NCBI GenBank assembly: GCA_021801705.1
Contig: JAJYXP010000055.1
Location: forward strand, 6,382-70,381
From: Pseudomonadota bacterium
GTDB lineage: Bacteria; Pseudomonadota; Gammaproteobacteria; Burkholderiales; Sulfuricellaceae
Reading direction: 5' to 3'
DNA length: 64,000 nt
Every line of letters begins with the position of its first letter. Position 1 is the stretch's first letter. This document shows positions 18,178 to 26,328 of the stretch, piece after piece. The notes under the pieces are model-generated. The model was not told the origin of the DNA, did not search any database, and saw only the letters and a list, made by a program, of their open reading frames with translations. Made by a program: the position numbers and the translations under genes.

Positions 18178-18190
18178 TCGGAGAGATTTC

Positions 18191-18847
18191 ATGAGCAGCA
18201 TAGACCCGAACCAGTTGTTTGAGACCCTGAAAGCTGGCGCGTGACCGCAAAAACAGCAGAACCTGGAAATCATGCACCAAGTATGTGCTCATCTACATCG
18301 ACTGGGTAGCAAAGACTTCTCTCTCGCAACGGTCGGCCGGATGTCAGAGGAACGTGGCGGAATGTCCGGGCGAGCCCTTTACAACACGACTTCGGATGAC
18401 TTTAAGGCGCTGATTCGAGCATGGTCAGAATTTGCGGCCGACAAAACCCCGAAAACCAAGCCGCGCGAATCACTACCATCGGACAATGAGCTGCTAAAGA
18501 AAATAGCAGATCCTGCCTTGAGAGCCTTGATGGGATGAATCATTGCGGAACGAGACCGTCTTCGTGGTGAGGTCAAGGTGCTCGAGAGCAACGCCAATGT
18601 CGTGATCGACAAACGTGTGTTGCCGGGCCACGTCAATGTAACGCCGAAGGGGCAAGTCGTTCAGATCGTGGGTGGGGCGGGATTGTCCGATACAGAGAGA
18701 AATGCGCTCGCTCAGGCTATTTCACCTGAGTTTCTTCGTCAGGAAGGATGGGAGGAAGGTGAAAACGGCGAAATACTAAATACACGCGGACGGCGACTTT
18801 TCGAGATCGGATTTGCCAACGCAATCAGAAAGCTCTTGATGTCGTGA
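18191..18847 (+). pseudogene. gmtX-like gene of a gamma-mobile-trio type element, interrupted by two in-frame TGA codons
   Basis: One frame runs from ATG 18191 (GGAGAG box) to TGA 18845-18847 with no frameshift but with TGA at 18242-18244 and 18536-18538. Translated through, it is 218 codons: MSSIDPNQLFETLKAGA, HQVCAHLHRLGSKDFSLATV, GRMSEERGG, then IIAERDRLRGEVKVLESNAN and VVIDKRVLPG. This resembles my recollection of GmtX, a protein of mobile genomic islands. Both TGAs sit where CGA (Arg) would fit, suggesting C-to-T decay. The 1.2-kb stretch to mgtA otherwise holds only the MITE; 18848-19068 shows nothing. Confidence 0.55.
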
Positions 18848-19068
18848 AAGCAATTACGCCCCAAGTGTCCGCTTTCGCCAGCCTCCTTTGAGGCCGAAAT
18901 CGACCCTGAGCAGCCCTATGACCTTGTAAATACACAGCCCGAAACCCGCCGTTCACCAATCGCTGCAATCGCCCCATTCCCGTTATTTAGACCGTCCCAA
19001 TGGCGGACTCCCAGAGTTTGAGTTCGCTATCTACCGGGAAATTGGCCAGGACATTTCATTGTTTTCTC

Positions 19069-21834
19069 CTACTGCCAACCAAAGCGCCTGGTGTAATAGC
19101 GCTTCATCCCTTGCGTCAGCACCATGTAACCGGCCAGTACGGCGGCCAGAACCGGGAAGTAGGCCAGCGGCAGCGCCTGTAGCTTGAAGTAGTGCGCCAA
19201 AGGCCCCATCGGGATGAAGATGCCGACCGCCATGATCAGGCCGGTCGTCACCAGCAGGGCAGTACCCGGGCGGCTCTGGATGAAGGGAATCTTCTGCGTG
19301 CGAATCATATGCACAACCAGGGTTTGGGTCATCAGTCCTTCGACGAACCAGCCGGACTGAAACAAGGTCTGGTGCTCCGGCGTGTTTGCGCTGAAAACGA
19401 ACCACATGATGCAATAGGTCGCGATATCGAAGACCGAACTGACCGGCCCGAAGAACAGCATGAATCTGCCGATGTCCCCCGGATTCCAGCGCTGCGGATT
19501 TTTCACGAGCTCATCGTCCACGCTGTCGAAGGGAATCGCGATTTGCGAGATGTCATAAAGCAGATTCTGGGTGAGCAGGTGCATCGGCAACATCGGCAGG
19601 AACGGGATGAAGGCGCTCGCCACCAGCACCGAGAACACGTTGCCGAAGTTGGAGCTGGCCGTCATCTTGATGTATTTGAGCATGTTGGCGAAGGTTTTGC
19701 GCCCTTCGATCACGCCCTTCTCCAGTACCATCAGGCTCTTTTCGAGCAGGATGATGTCGGCCGCCTCCTTGGCGATATCCACCGCCGTGTCCACCGAGAT
19801 GCCGATGTCGGCAGTGCGCAATGCCGGCGCATCGTTGATGCCGTCGCCCATGAAGCCCACCACATGGCCGTTGGCTTTAAGGAGCCGGACGATACGTTCC
19901 TTATGAGATGGCGTCAGCTTGGCGAAGATGTTGTGCGTTTCCACTTCCCGCGACAGTTCGGCGTCGCTCATCCGCTCCACGTCTGAGCCGAGCAGGATCG
20001 TATCCGCCTGAAGCCCCACCCCGCGGCAGATTTTGGCCGTCACCAGTTCGTTGTCGCCGGTCAGCACCTTGACCGCGACGCCGTGCGTCGCCAAAGCCTT
20101 GAGCGCCGGTTCGGTGGACTCCTTGGGGGGATCGAGGAACGCCACATAGCCGATCAGGGTCAGGTCGATTTCATCGGCAACCGCATAGGTATCCTTGTTG
20201 GGCGGCATTTCCCTGGAGGCCACTGCCACCACGCGCAGGCCGTCCTCGTTGAGATCGGCGGTAACCGCGCGAACGCGGGCCAGCAATTCCGGCGTCAGGG
20301 GCTCGTCGAGCTCGCCGTGGCGGACCCGGCCGCAGACGCTGAGGATTTCCTCTACGGCGCCTTTGCAGATGAGCAGGTGATGCTGGTCGTGCTCGGCCAC
20401 CACCACCGACATGCGCCGGCGGGTAAAATCAAAAGGGATTTCGTCCACTTTGCGGAAGGCTGTTGCCACTTCCAGCTCGCGATGCACTTCAACATGCTCC
20501 AGCACGGCGACGTCCAGCAGGTTTTTCAGGCCGGTCTGGTAGTAGCTGTTGAGGTAGGCGGATTCCAGCACATCATCGGAATCATTGCCCCAGACATCGG
20601 TATGGTTGGCCAGGAAAATCTTGTCCTGCGTGAGCGTCCCGGTCTTGTCGGTGCACAGCGCATCCATGGCGCCGAAGTTCTGGATCGCGTCCAGGCGCTT
20701 GACGATCACTTTCTGGCGCGACAGGATCACGGCGCCCTTGGCCAGGGTCGAGGTGACGATCATCGGCAGCATTTCCGGGGTCAGCCCGACGGCGATGGAC
20801 ATCGCGAACAGGAATGCCTCCGTCCAGTCGCCCTTGGTGAAGCCGTTGATGAAGAGCACCAGCGGCGACATCACGATCATGAAGCGGATGAGCAGCCAGG
20901 CCACCTTGTTGACGCCGGACTGGAACTGGGTAAGCGCCCGGTCGGTGGTCGTGACGCGCTGTGCCAGCGCGCCGAAATAGGTCTGGTTGCCTGTGCTGCA
21001 CACGACAGCGGTGGCCGAACCGGAGACGACGTTGGTGCCCATGAACAGGATGTTTTCCAGTTCGATCGGGTTGGTCATATCGCCATCCCGCAGCCGCACG
21101 AACTTCTCCACCGGCAGCGACTCGCCGGTCATGGCTGCCTGGCTGACGAACAAATCCTTGGCCGAGAGCACGCGGCAATCGGCAGGAATCATGTCGCCGG
21201 CGGACAGCACTACCAGGTCGCCGGGGACGAGCTGTCTGATCGGCACCTCCACCTTGCGCGGCTCCTTCGGGTGCAGTCTGACGTCGAAATAGCGGCGTGC
21301 TTCCTCCATCGCATCTTCGGCCAGGTCGTGCCGAATCACGGTGGCGGTGTTGCTCACCATCGCCTTCAGCTTGTCGGCGGCCCGATTTGATTTGTTTTCC
21401 TGCCAGAAGCGGATAAACACCGAGATCCCCACCATCGAGCCTATGACGATGGTCGCCTTGAGGTCTTCGGTGACGTACGAGATCACCGCCAGCAGGGTGA
21501 GCAGCAGATCGAAGGGCGTCTTGTAGCAATGCCAGAGGTGCAGCCACCACGGCAGCGGCTTTTCCTGCTCGATCTCGTTCAGGCCGAAGCGCTCGCGTGC
21601 GGCTTCGGCCTGGGCCTCGCTCAGGCCGTGAGGGTGGGTATCGAGTTGTTTAAGCAGCGCATCGGGATCGCTTTTGGCGGCGGCGATCAGGGTCTGGGAC
21701 AATGTCGGCGGCACCTCGCGGCTGACGCCGGTTCCAGCCAGGCTGTCGAGCAGTAGCAAACGACGGAAATGGCGACCGATACCGCGGGTACGAACGAATC
21801 CCGCAAAAAGCTCTTTCAAGACGGTTAGTTTCAT
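19069..21834 (-). CDS. mgtA: Magnesium-importing P-type ATPase (P3B)
   Basis: 921 residues, the MgtA/MgtB length. Motifs: MTGES dephosphorylation loop (235-239), LTPEMLPMIV in the ion-binding helix (351-360), phosphorylated Asp396 in DKTGTLTQ, and GDGINDAPALRTADIGISVD. Moves Mg2+ into the cytoplasm with ATP hydrolysis. ATG overlaps the stop of a small upstream gene (ATGA). No MgtL-like leader or Mg riboswitch is apparent; the short upstream gene occupies that position. Neighbouring decayed mobile DNA suggests this area has been rearranged. Confidence 0.94.
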   Translation of the reverse strand: MKLTVLKELFAGFVRTRGIGRHFRRLLLLDSLAGTGVSREVPPTLSQTLIAAAKSDPDALLKQLDTHPHGLSEAQAEAARERFGLNEIEQEKPLPWWLHLWHCYKTPFDLLLTLLAVISYVTEDLKATIVIGSMVGISVFIRFWQENKSNRAADKLKAMVSNTATVIRHDLAEDAMEEARRYFDVRLHPKEPRKVEVPIRQLVPGDLVVLSAGDMIPADCRVLSAKDLFVSQAAMTGESLPVEKFVRLRDGDMTNPIELENILFMGTNVVSGSATAVVCSTGNQTYFGALAQRVTTTDRALTQFQSGVNKVAWLLIRFMIVMSPLVLFINGFTKGDWTEAFLFAMSIAVGLTPEMLPMIVTSTLAKGAVILSRQKVIVKRLDAIQNFGAMDALCTDKTGTLTQDKIFLANHTDVWGNDSDDVLESAYLNSYYQTGLKNLLDVAVLEHVEVHRELEVATAFRKVDEIPFDFTRRRMSVVVAEHDQHHLLICKGAVEEILSVCGRVRHGELDEPLTPELLARVRAVTADLNEDGLRVVAVASREMPPNKDTYAVADEIDLTLIGYVAFLDPPKESTEPALKALATHGVAVKVLTGDNELVTAKICRGVGLQADTILLGSDVERMSDAELSREVETHNIFAKLTPSHKERIVRLLKANGHVVGFMGDGINDAPALRTADIGISVDTAVDIAKEAADIILLEKSLMVLEKGVIEGRKTFANMLKYIKMTASSNFGNVFSVLVASAFIPFLPMLPMHLLTQNLLYDISQIAIPFDSVDDELVKNPQRWNPGDIGRFMLFFGPVSSVFDIATYCIMWFVFSANTPEHQTLFQSGWFVEGLMTQTLVVHMIRTQKIPFIQSRPGTALLVTTGLIMAVGIFIPMGPLAHYFKLQALPLAYFPVLAAVLAGYMVLTQGMKRYYTRRFGWQ

Positions 21835-22157
21835 GATGGCACCCCCTCGTGAATCAGAATTCCGCGTGAAAACGGAAAGCGCAGGCGTCCATCGGCCCAG
21901 GATGTGAGGGCATAAGTTTCCGTGCGCCCGTCGGTGGCCATGGCACGCAAGAACACACCCACGTGCTCGTTGATCGCTTGTTCGATGTTGATGCCGACGC
22001 CGTACTTGATCTTCTCGCCATTCCGCACCGCGAAGAGCGCGCTTGGATCGGAATACTGCCCCGGATTTGCCTTGAGCCAGTCGAGCGCATCCTTGAAGCT
22101 AGCCAGGACGGCGCGGTTGCGCCACGCCAGCACGCGTATCTTGCCCGGCCGGCGCAC
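21831..22157 (-). CDS. Small protein of unknown function, translationally coupled to mgtA
   Basis: 108 codons from GTG 22157, ending in an ATGA overlap with mgtA. The sequence looks folded rather than random (VLASFKDALDWLKANPGQY, AVRNGEKIKYGVGINIEQAI, VFLRAMATDGRTETYALTSW). An in-frame TAG lies 13 codons upstream of the GTG and no ATG is available, so either GTG is the start or this is the tail of a truncated gene. I recognise no family; the coupling suggests a role in Mg transport or its control (inference). Confidence 0.5.
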   Translation of the reverse strand: MRRPGKIRVLAWRNRAVLASFKDALDWLKANPGQYSDPSALFAVRNGEKIKYGVGINIEQAINEHVGVFLRAMATDGRTETYALTSWADGRLRFPFSRGILIHEGVPS

Positions 22158-22408
22158 GACGTCGCCGGACCGAATCCGGGCCGCGAAGGCGGCCTAAAAC
22201 AACAGATCAAATGGGAAGCAGATGGAGCAGCCGAGAACCGGCTACTGTGATGCTGCTACCCGCCAAATGCGGCAGGGTAGCAGTAGAAGATGAACCTACT
22301 ATTACCTTGCCAGTGTGTGGCCGATGCAAGATCGACTACTGGGACTGTCCACAGATGGAACTCCGCAAAATAAAGACAGGCGCACTTTAGCACCGTCAAA
22401 TAGGATTT

Positions 22409-22440
22409 GCAATATCCTATCGGGGGGGATAGGATATTGC
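22409..22440. promoter_or_regulatory. Operator for a CsoR/RcnR-family repressor, overlapping the ribosome binding site
   Basis: Perfect 12-bp inverted repeat GCAATATCCTAT (22409-22420) / ATAGGATATTGC (22429-22440) around CGGGGGGG. A/T-rich arms around a G-run are the known operator form for RcnR/FrmR/DmeR/CsoR proteins. The right arm contains the AGGA ribosome binding site, 9 bases before the ATG at 22444. The rest of 22200-22408 has no recognisable gene. Confidence 0.8.
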
Positions 22441-22443
22441 GCT

Positions 22444-22713
22444 ATGACAACACATGCAGCCCACCCCGACATTCTCAAACGCCTGAAACGTGCCCAGGGC
22501 CATCTCAAAAGCATTATCACCATGCTGGAGGACGGACGCGGTTGCCTGGAGATCGCCCAGCAACTGCAAGCCGTCGAGAAGGCGATAACCAACGCCAAGA
22601 AAGTCCTGGTGCACGACCATATCGACCACTGTCTTGAACACACCGTTCGCGAGGGAACCCTCGCGGCGGATGACGCTATCAGCGAGTTTAAAGAAATCAC
22701 CAAATACCTGTAA
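22444..22713 (+). CDS. Metal-sensing repressor, CsoR/RcnR/FrmR (DUF156) family
   Basis: 89 residues, all-helical family: HPDILKRLKRAQGHLKSIITMLEDGRGCLEIAQQL and KKVLVHDHIDHCLEHTV. Metal-site residues fall at Cys34, His59 and Cys63, the C-H-C spacing of copper-sensing CsoR, but N-terminal His4 and His7 resemble nickel/cobalt-sensing RcnR/DmeR. ATG 22444 preferred because it follows the operator and AGGA box. It precedes a CDF exporter by 11 bp, as in dmeRF, so nickel/cobalt sensing is my first guess. Confidence 0.85.
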   Translation: MTTHAAHPDILKRLKRAQGHLKSIITMLEDGRGCLEIAQQLQAVEKAITNAKKVLVHDHIDHCLEHTVREGTLAADDAISEFKEITKYL

Positions 22714-22724
22714 GGCGGCAAACC

Positions 22725-23672
22725 ATGCACACCCAAGACCTGTCCGCCTGGACGCACGATCACGTTTTTGACGAAGGCAGCCACGCGGCGGAACGAGGCA
22801 CCCGAGCCGTCATGTGGATTACCGCCGCCATGATGGTGGTGGAAATCGCTGCCGGTTGGTGGTTCAACTCCATGGCCTTGCTGGCGGATGGCTGGCACAT
22901 GAGCTCGCACGCCGTCGCCATCGGCCTCTCCGCATTTGCCTACGCCGCCGCCCGTCGTTATGCCCGTGATCCACGCTTTGCCTTCGGCACTTGGAAGATC
23001 GAAGTTCTCGGCGGTTTCGCGAGTGCAATCTTCCTTTTGGTGGTTGCTGCCCTGATGGTGGCGGGGTCAGTCGAGCGGATATTCTCGCCCCAGACCATCC
23101 ACTATCAGGAAGCGATAGTCATTGCCATAGTCGGCTTATTGGTCAACATCGCGTGTGCAATGATTCTTGGCGGCGCACATGACCACCACCACGGCGGACA
23201 CACTCACGATGATCATCATGAGCATCACGGCCATCATCATGACTTGAATTTGAAATCCGCCTACGTGCATGTCATCGCTGACGCGGCCACTTCAGTTCTG
23301 GCGATTATTGCACTAGCCGGTGGTTGGTTCTATGGATGGTCCTGGCTTGACCCGACCATGGGTATTGTGGGAGCTGTGCTGGTGGCCGTTTGGGCGAAGA
23401 ATCTCATTGCTGAAACCGGCAAGGTGCTGCTTGATCGTGAAATGGACCATCCTGTCGTAGAAGAAATCCGCACTGCTATTGAAACAGGGCCTGATGCCGG
23501 AAAAACCCACATCACCGACCTGCATGTTTGGCGCGTTGGCAAGCGCTCCTATGCCTGTGCCATCAGCATCGTCACGAATGACAAGATGCTCACCGCGAAT
23601 CACGTTCGCGAGCAACTAGCGGTGCATGAGGAAATTGTCCATGTGACGGTAGAGATTCACCGATACGACTAG
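22725..23672 (+). CDS. dmeF: Cation diffusion facilitator efflux protein, DmeF-like
   Basis: 315 residues. Six hydrophobic helices; HMSSHAVAIGLSAFAYAAARRYARD after the second, a histidine-rich cytoplasmic loop (HDHHHGGHTHDDHHEHHGHH, about 152-171), and HVIADAATSVLAI with the HxxxD metal site of helix V. Exports divalent metals (Co/Ni in DmeF) in exchange for protons. In an operon with the repressor. The TAG stop (23670-23672) lies within the CTAG that flanks MITE copy 2, so the element sits exactly at the end of the gene without changing the protein. Confidence 0.85.
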   Translation: MHTQDLSAWTHDHVFDEGSHAAERGTRAVMWITAAMMVVEIAAGWWFNSMALLADGWHMSSHAVAIGLSAFAYAAARRYARDPRFAFGTWKIEVLGGFASAIFLLVVAALMVAGSVERIFSPQTIHYQEAIVIAIVGLLVNIACAMILGGAHDHHHGGHTHDDHHEHHGHHHDLNLKSAYVHVIADAATSVLAIIALAGGWFYGWSWLDPTMGIVGAVLVAVWAKNLIAETGKVLLDREMDHPVVEEIRTAIETGPDAGKTHITDLHVWRVGKRSYACAISIVTNDKMLTANHVREQLAVHEEIVHVTVEIHRYD

Positions 23673-23813
23673 TAGTCAGTCATATTGAAACCGGTGGACA
23701 ATCTCGTCATTCCGGCGAAAGCCGGAATCCAGAAAAATAAACAACCTGGACACCGGCTTTCGCCGGTGTGACGGTTCAACTCATCCATGCTTTTCATCGT
23801 GACTGACTACTAG
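23669..23813. mobile_element. MITE-like element, copy 2
   Basis: 137-bp core 23673-23809 between CTAG at 23669-23672 and 23810-23813. Nearly identical to copy 1 (a handful of substitutions) and the same orientation. Sits on the dmeF stop codon. The remaining 23814-24020 up to srkA holds no gene or structure I can support. Confidence 0.88.
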
Positions 23814-24020
23814 TCATGTATTTGGTTATCCCATAGCTGTCACTCGCCTGCTTCTGCTTTTGGCACGTATGGAGCAAGCTAACGGGCGCAAGGGCTTGCG
23901 CCAGAAAGCGGTCATTTCGTGTTAATCGAAGAAGGCGGCGGACCAATGGAACGGCCCGATAGAACGTGGTGACCAGTTGGCTGCTGTTTTCCCGGCGACC
24001 TCTACTGTTAAGGCCAAGGC

Positions 24021-24998
24021 TCAGATCAGCGGCAGTTCCTGCATCAGTGCCACCTGCTCGCGCAGTTCAAGGATACGATCCTGCCAGTAGCGGACGCTGC
24101 CGAACCAAGGAAAGGCGGCGACGAAGGCGGGGTCGTGCCAGCGGCGGGCGATCCAGGCACTGTAGTGGATCAAGCGCAGCGTGCGTAGCGCTTCGATGAG
24201 ATGAAGTTCGCGATCATCGAACTCGCGGAAAGTCTCATAGCCGCGTAGCAGCGCCGCAAGCTGACGACGCACGTCCGCCTCGTTGCCCGAGAGCAGCATC
24301 CACATATCCTGGACCGCAGGTCCGCTGCGGCTGTCGTCGAAGTCGACGAAATGCGGACCATCGTTGGTCCATAGGAGGTTTCCGGGATGACAATCGCCAT
24401 GCAGTCGCAGCGTCTGGACGTCACCAGCGCGCAGGTAGGCGTGATTCACGCCATCGAGTGCCTGGTCGGCGACGCTGATCCAGGCAGGCCGTAATTCCTC
24501 GGGCAGCCAGTCGCCGTCAACAAGGAAATTGCGCGGTTCAATACCGAAATTCTGGATGTCGAGAGAGGGCCGTGCCTGGTACTCTCCGCTTGCACCGACC
24601 GCATGGATGCGGCCGAGAAAACGCCCCAGCCATTCGAGCGTATCTTCTCGCTCGAGATCAGGCGGCCTGCCGCCCTGCTTGGCGAACAGCGCAAAACGAT
24701 GACTCTCGAAATGATGCAGCGTTTGCCCATTGAACGACAGTGGCGGTACAACGGGAATCTCCCGCTCCGCGAGCTCGATGGTAAACGCATGCTCTTCGAG
24801 GATGGCTGCATCGTTCCAGCGGCCGGGCCGGTAAAACTTGGCGATACGCTGGCTGCCGTCCTCGATCCAGACTTGGTAGACGCGATTCTCGAAACTGTTC
24901 AACTGTAGTAGCCGGCCATCGCAGCGCATTCCGAGGCTGTCGATCGCGTTGAGAAGACAATCGGGTGTCAGGTCGGCATAAGGGGTGTCGAGGTTCAC
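24021..24998 (-). CDS. srkA: Stress response kinase A (YihE/RdoA-type Ser/Thr protein kinase)
   Basis: 325 residues of the APH-like kinase fold: ENRVYQVWIEDGSQRIAKFYRPGRW (nucleotide-binding lysine region), Brenner-type catalytic LHGDCHPGNLLW, and the metal-binding FVDFDDSRSGP. The C terminus (LIEALRTLRLIHYSAWIARRW..YWQDRILELREQ) is the SrkA tail. In E. coli SrkA counteracts MazF-driven death under stress. A second partial copy of the C-terminal 75 residues lies just upstream on the other strand. Confidence 0.93.
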   Translation of the reverse strand: MNLDTPYADLTPDCLLNAIDSLGMRCDGRLLQLNSFENRVYQVWIEDGSQRIAKFYRPGRWNDAAILEEHAFTIELAEREIPVVPPLSFNGQTLHHFESHRFALFAKQGGRPPDLEREDTLEWLGRFLGRIHAVGASGEYQARPSLDIQNFGIEPRNFLVDGDWLPEELRPAWISVADQALDGVNHAYLRAGDVQTLRLHGDCHPGNLLWTNDGPHFVDFDDSRSGPAVQDMWMLLSGNEADVRRQLAALLRGYETFREFDDRELHLIEALRTLRLIHYSAWIARRWHDPAFVAAFPWFGSVRYWQDRILELREQVALMQELPLI

Positions 24999-25084
24999 GT
25001 TTCTTCATCCACAGGAGCGCTAGGCAGTTTGGGCAAGCAGGACTCAAAATAGTTGTATACAACAGTTTTAAAATCCCATCTTTC

Positions 25085-25318
25085 ATGGACGGCTATCTGG
25101 AATTTTACGATTTCAATCCGCGCGAGCTGCAACTGGTGGAAGCGCTGCGCACCCTGCGCCTGATCCATTACTCCGGCTGGCTCGCCCGGCGCTGGACCGC
25201 CCCGGCCTTTCCCGCCAGCTTTCCCTGGTTCAACACGCAACGCTACTGGCAGGACCAGATCCTTGCGCTGCGCGAACAGGCCGCTCTGATGGACGAGTCC
25301 GCCCTGACCATGGGCTAG
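25085..25318 (+). pseudogene. Orphan C-terminal fragment of a second srkA
   Basis: 77 codons from ATG 25085 match the end of the SrkA family (RELQLVEALRTLRLIHYSGW, LARRW, FPWFNTQRYWQDQILALREQ). The match is to residues about 247-325 of the neighbouring intact gene, but in opposite orientation and clearly diverged. The kinase core is missing; upstream sequence contains a perfect palindrome GTTGTATACAAC (25052-25063) and nothing kinase-like. Probably the remnant of the original srkA locus or a recombination scar. Confidence 0.7.
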
Positions 25319-25320
25319 AA

Positions 25321-26010
25321 TTAATGCAAGGTTCTTTCTTTGCCGCAGCACTGCTTGAATTTCTTGCCGCTGCCGCAAGGGCAAGTCTCGTTGCGCCCGA
25401 TTTTGGGGACATCCCGCCTTGCGGGTGCGGATTTTCTTCTGGCTTGCCAGAAGTCATAAATGCCCATCACGGCCTGGGGTAGCGTGTCGGCGCATTCTTT
25501 CTGCAATTTTGCGTATTCATCTTCAGGCAGATATTCTTTCCCTCTCCTTTCCGCCTCTTCTTTAAAGGCACCGGACAAAAGGAGAATGGGGAAAGTCAGC
25601 TTCTTTAACTGTTCCTTGCCCGGGCTGAGCCATTCTTCGGCGGAAAGTCCCCATCCCAGAATGTAACCCTCGCACCACGTCTGGTAATCCGGGCGCTTGT
25701 CGGTGTCTGAAACGGGTTTCAGGATAAATTCCGGCTGCCGTTTTTCTTCCAGTGCGGCAGCTACACTTTTGTAGAACGCCATTATCAGCGCAAAAAATTC
25801 CTGAGCCTGCCCCAGGGACTCATATGCCGGCTCGCTCCCCAAAACCTCGGGCATCCACCGGCTAGGCGGGATCGCGTCCGGGGCGCTGACAACCGCGCAA
25901 AAGAATCCCTGCAGTTTGTCCGCGCCCATGGCCTTGCCCTTGAAAGCCCGCGAAGCCAGCCCTTCTTCCAGCGCGGTAAGTTCCTGTTTTGATAGCTCGG
26001 TAGTCGGCAT
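25321..26010 (-). CDS. YecA/UPF0149-family protein with C-terminal SEC-C zinc motif
   Basis: 229 residues. The N-terminal UPF0149 domain ([48 protein letters not shown]) is followed by a linker and a SEC-C motif ([19 protein letters not shown], about 207-225), the same zinc hook found at the end of SecA. YecA-type proteins bind ribosomes and may assist secretion; the role of this one is unproven. Stop lies 2 bp from the convergent srkA fragment. Confidence 0.85.
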   Translation of the reverse strand: MPTTELSKQELTALEEGLASRAFKGKAMGADKLQGFFCAVVSAPDAIPPSRWMPEVLGSEPAYESLGQAQEFFALIMAFYKSVAAALEEKRQPEFILKPVSDTDKRPDYQTWCEGYILGWGLSAEEWLSPGKEQLKKLTFPILLLSGAFKEEAERRGKEYLPEDEYAKLQKECADTLPQAVMGIYDFWQARRKSAPARRDVPKIGRNETCPCGSGKKFKQCCGKERTLH

Positions 26011-26183
26011 GGGGTACCTTTTAGCCGCCCTTTTTAAAATCTTGAGAGATCAGGGGGTGGAAAGTTTTATCGGAGACAAAATAGAGTGCACGGTTTGCCT
26101 GAATGCGTAATTCGTTCTCAATCCAGAAACGTAGCTATTGTTGAGGAGAAGAACAAACCCGCGTAGCGTTTGAGATGAGGAGC

Positions 26184-26328
26184 CTAGTAGTCAGTCACGG
26201 TGAAAAGCATGGATGAGTTGAACCGTCACACCGGCGAAAGCCGGTGTCCAGGTTGTTGAATTTTCTGGATTCCGGCTTTCGCCGGAATGACGAGATTGTC
26301 CACCGGTTTCAATATGACTGACTACTAG
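26184..26328. mobile_element. MITE-like element, copy 3 (inverted)
   Basis: 137-bp core 26188-26324 between CTAG at 26184-26187 and 26325-26328, in the opposite orientation to copies 1 and 2. Its right CTAG contains the TAG stop of the GGDEF gene on the minus strand (26325-26327). Bases 26011-26183 before it show nothing. Confidence 0.88.

Noticed and set aside
18044-18292. Minus-strand frame over the gmtX start
   Set aside because: Overlaps the MITE and the plus-strand gmtX frame; no similarity or start signal.
18191-18847. UGA recoding (selenocysteine or tryptophan) in the gmtX-like gene
   Set aside because: No selenocysteine insertion structure is evident after the TGAs, other genes here use TGA as stop, and CGA-to-TGA decay explains both sites.
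19192-21390. Long open frames antisense to mgtA
   Set aside because: Shadows of mgtA; no start signals or domains.
23214-23250. Dense CAT/CAC run that looks like a DNA repeat
   Set aside because: It encodes the expected histidine-rich metal loop of the CDF exporter.
25052-25063. Perfect palindrome GTTGTATACAAC resembling a GntR-type operator
   Set aside because: No regulator gene nearby and it lies before a gene fragment; a 12-bp palindrome alone is weak evidence.
17931-26328. The three repeated elements as a CRISPR array
   Set aside because: Copies are kilobases apart, 137 bp long, occur in both orientations and have inverted ends; no spacers or cas genes.
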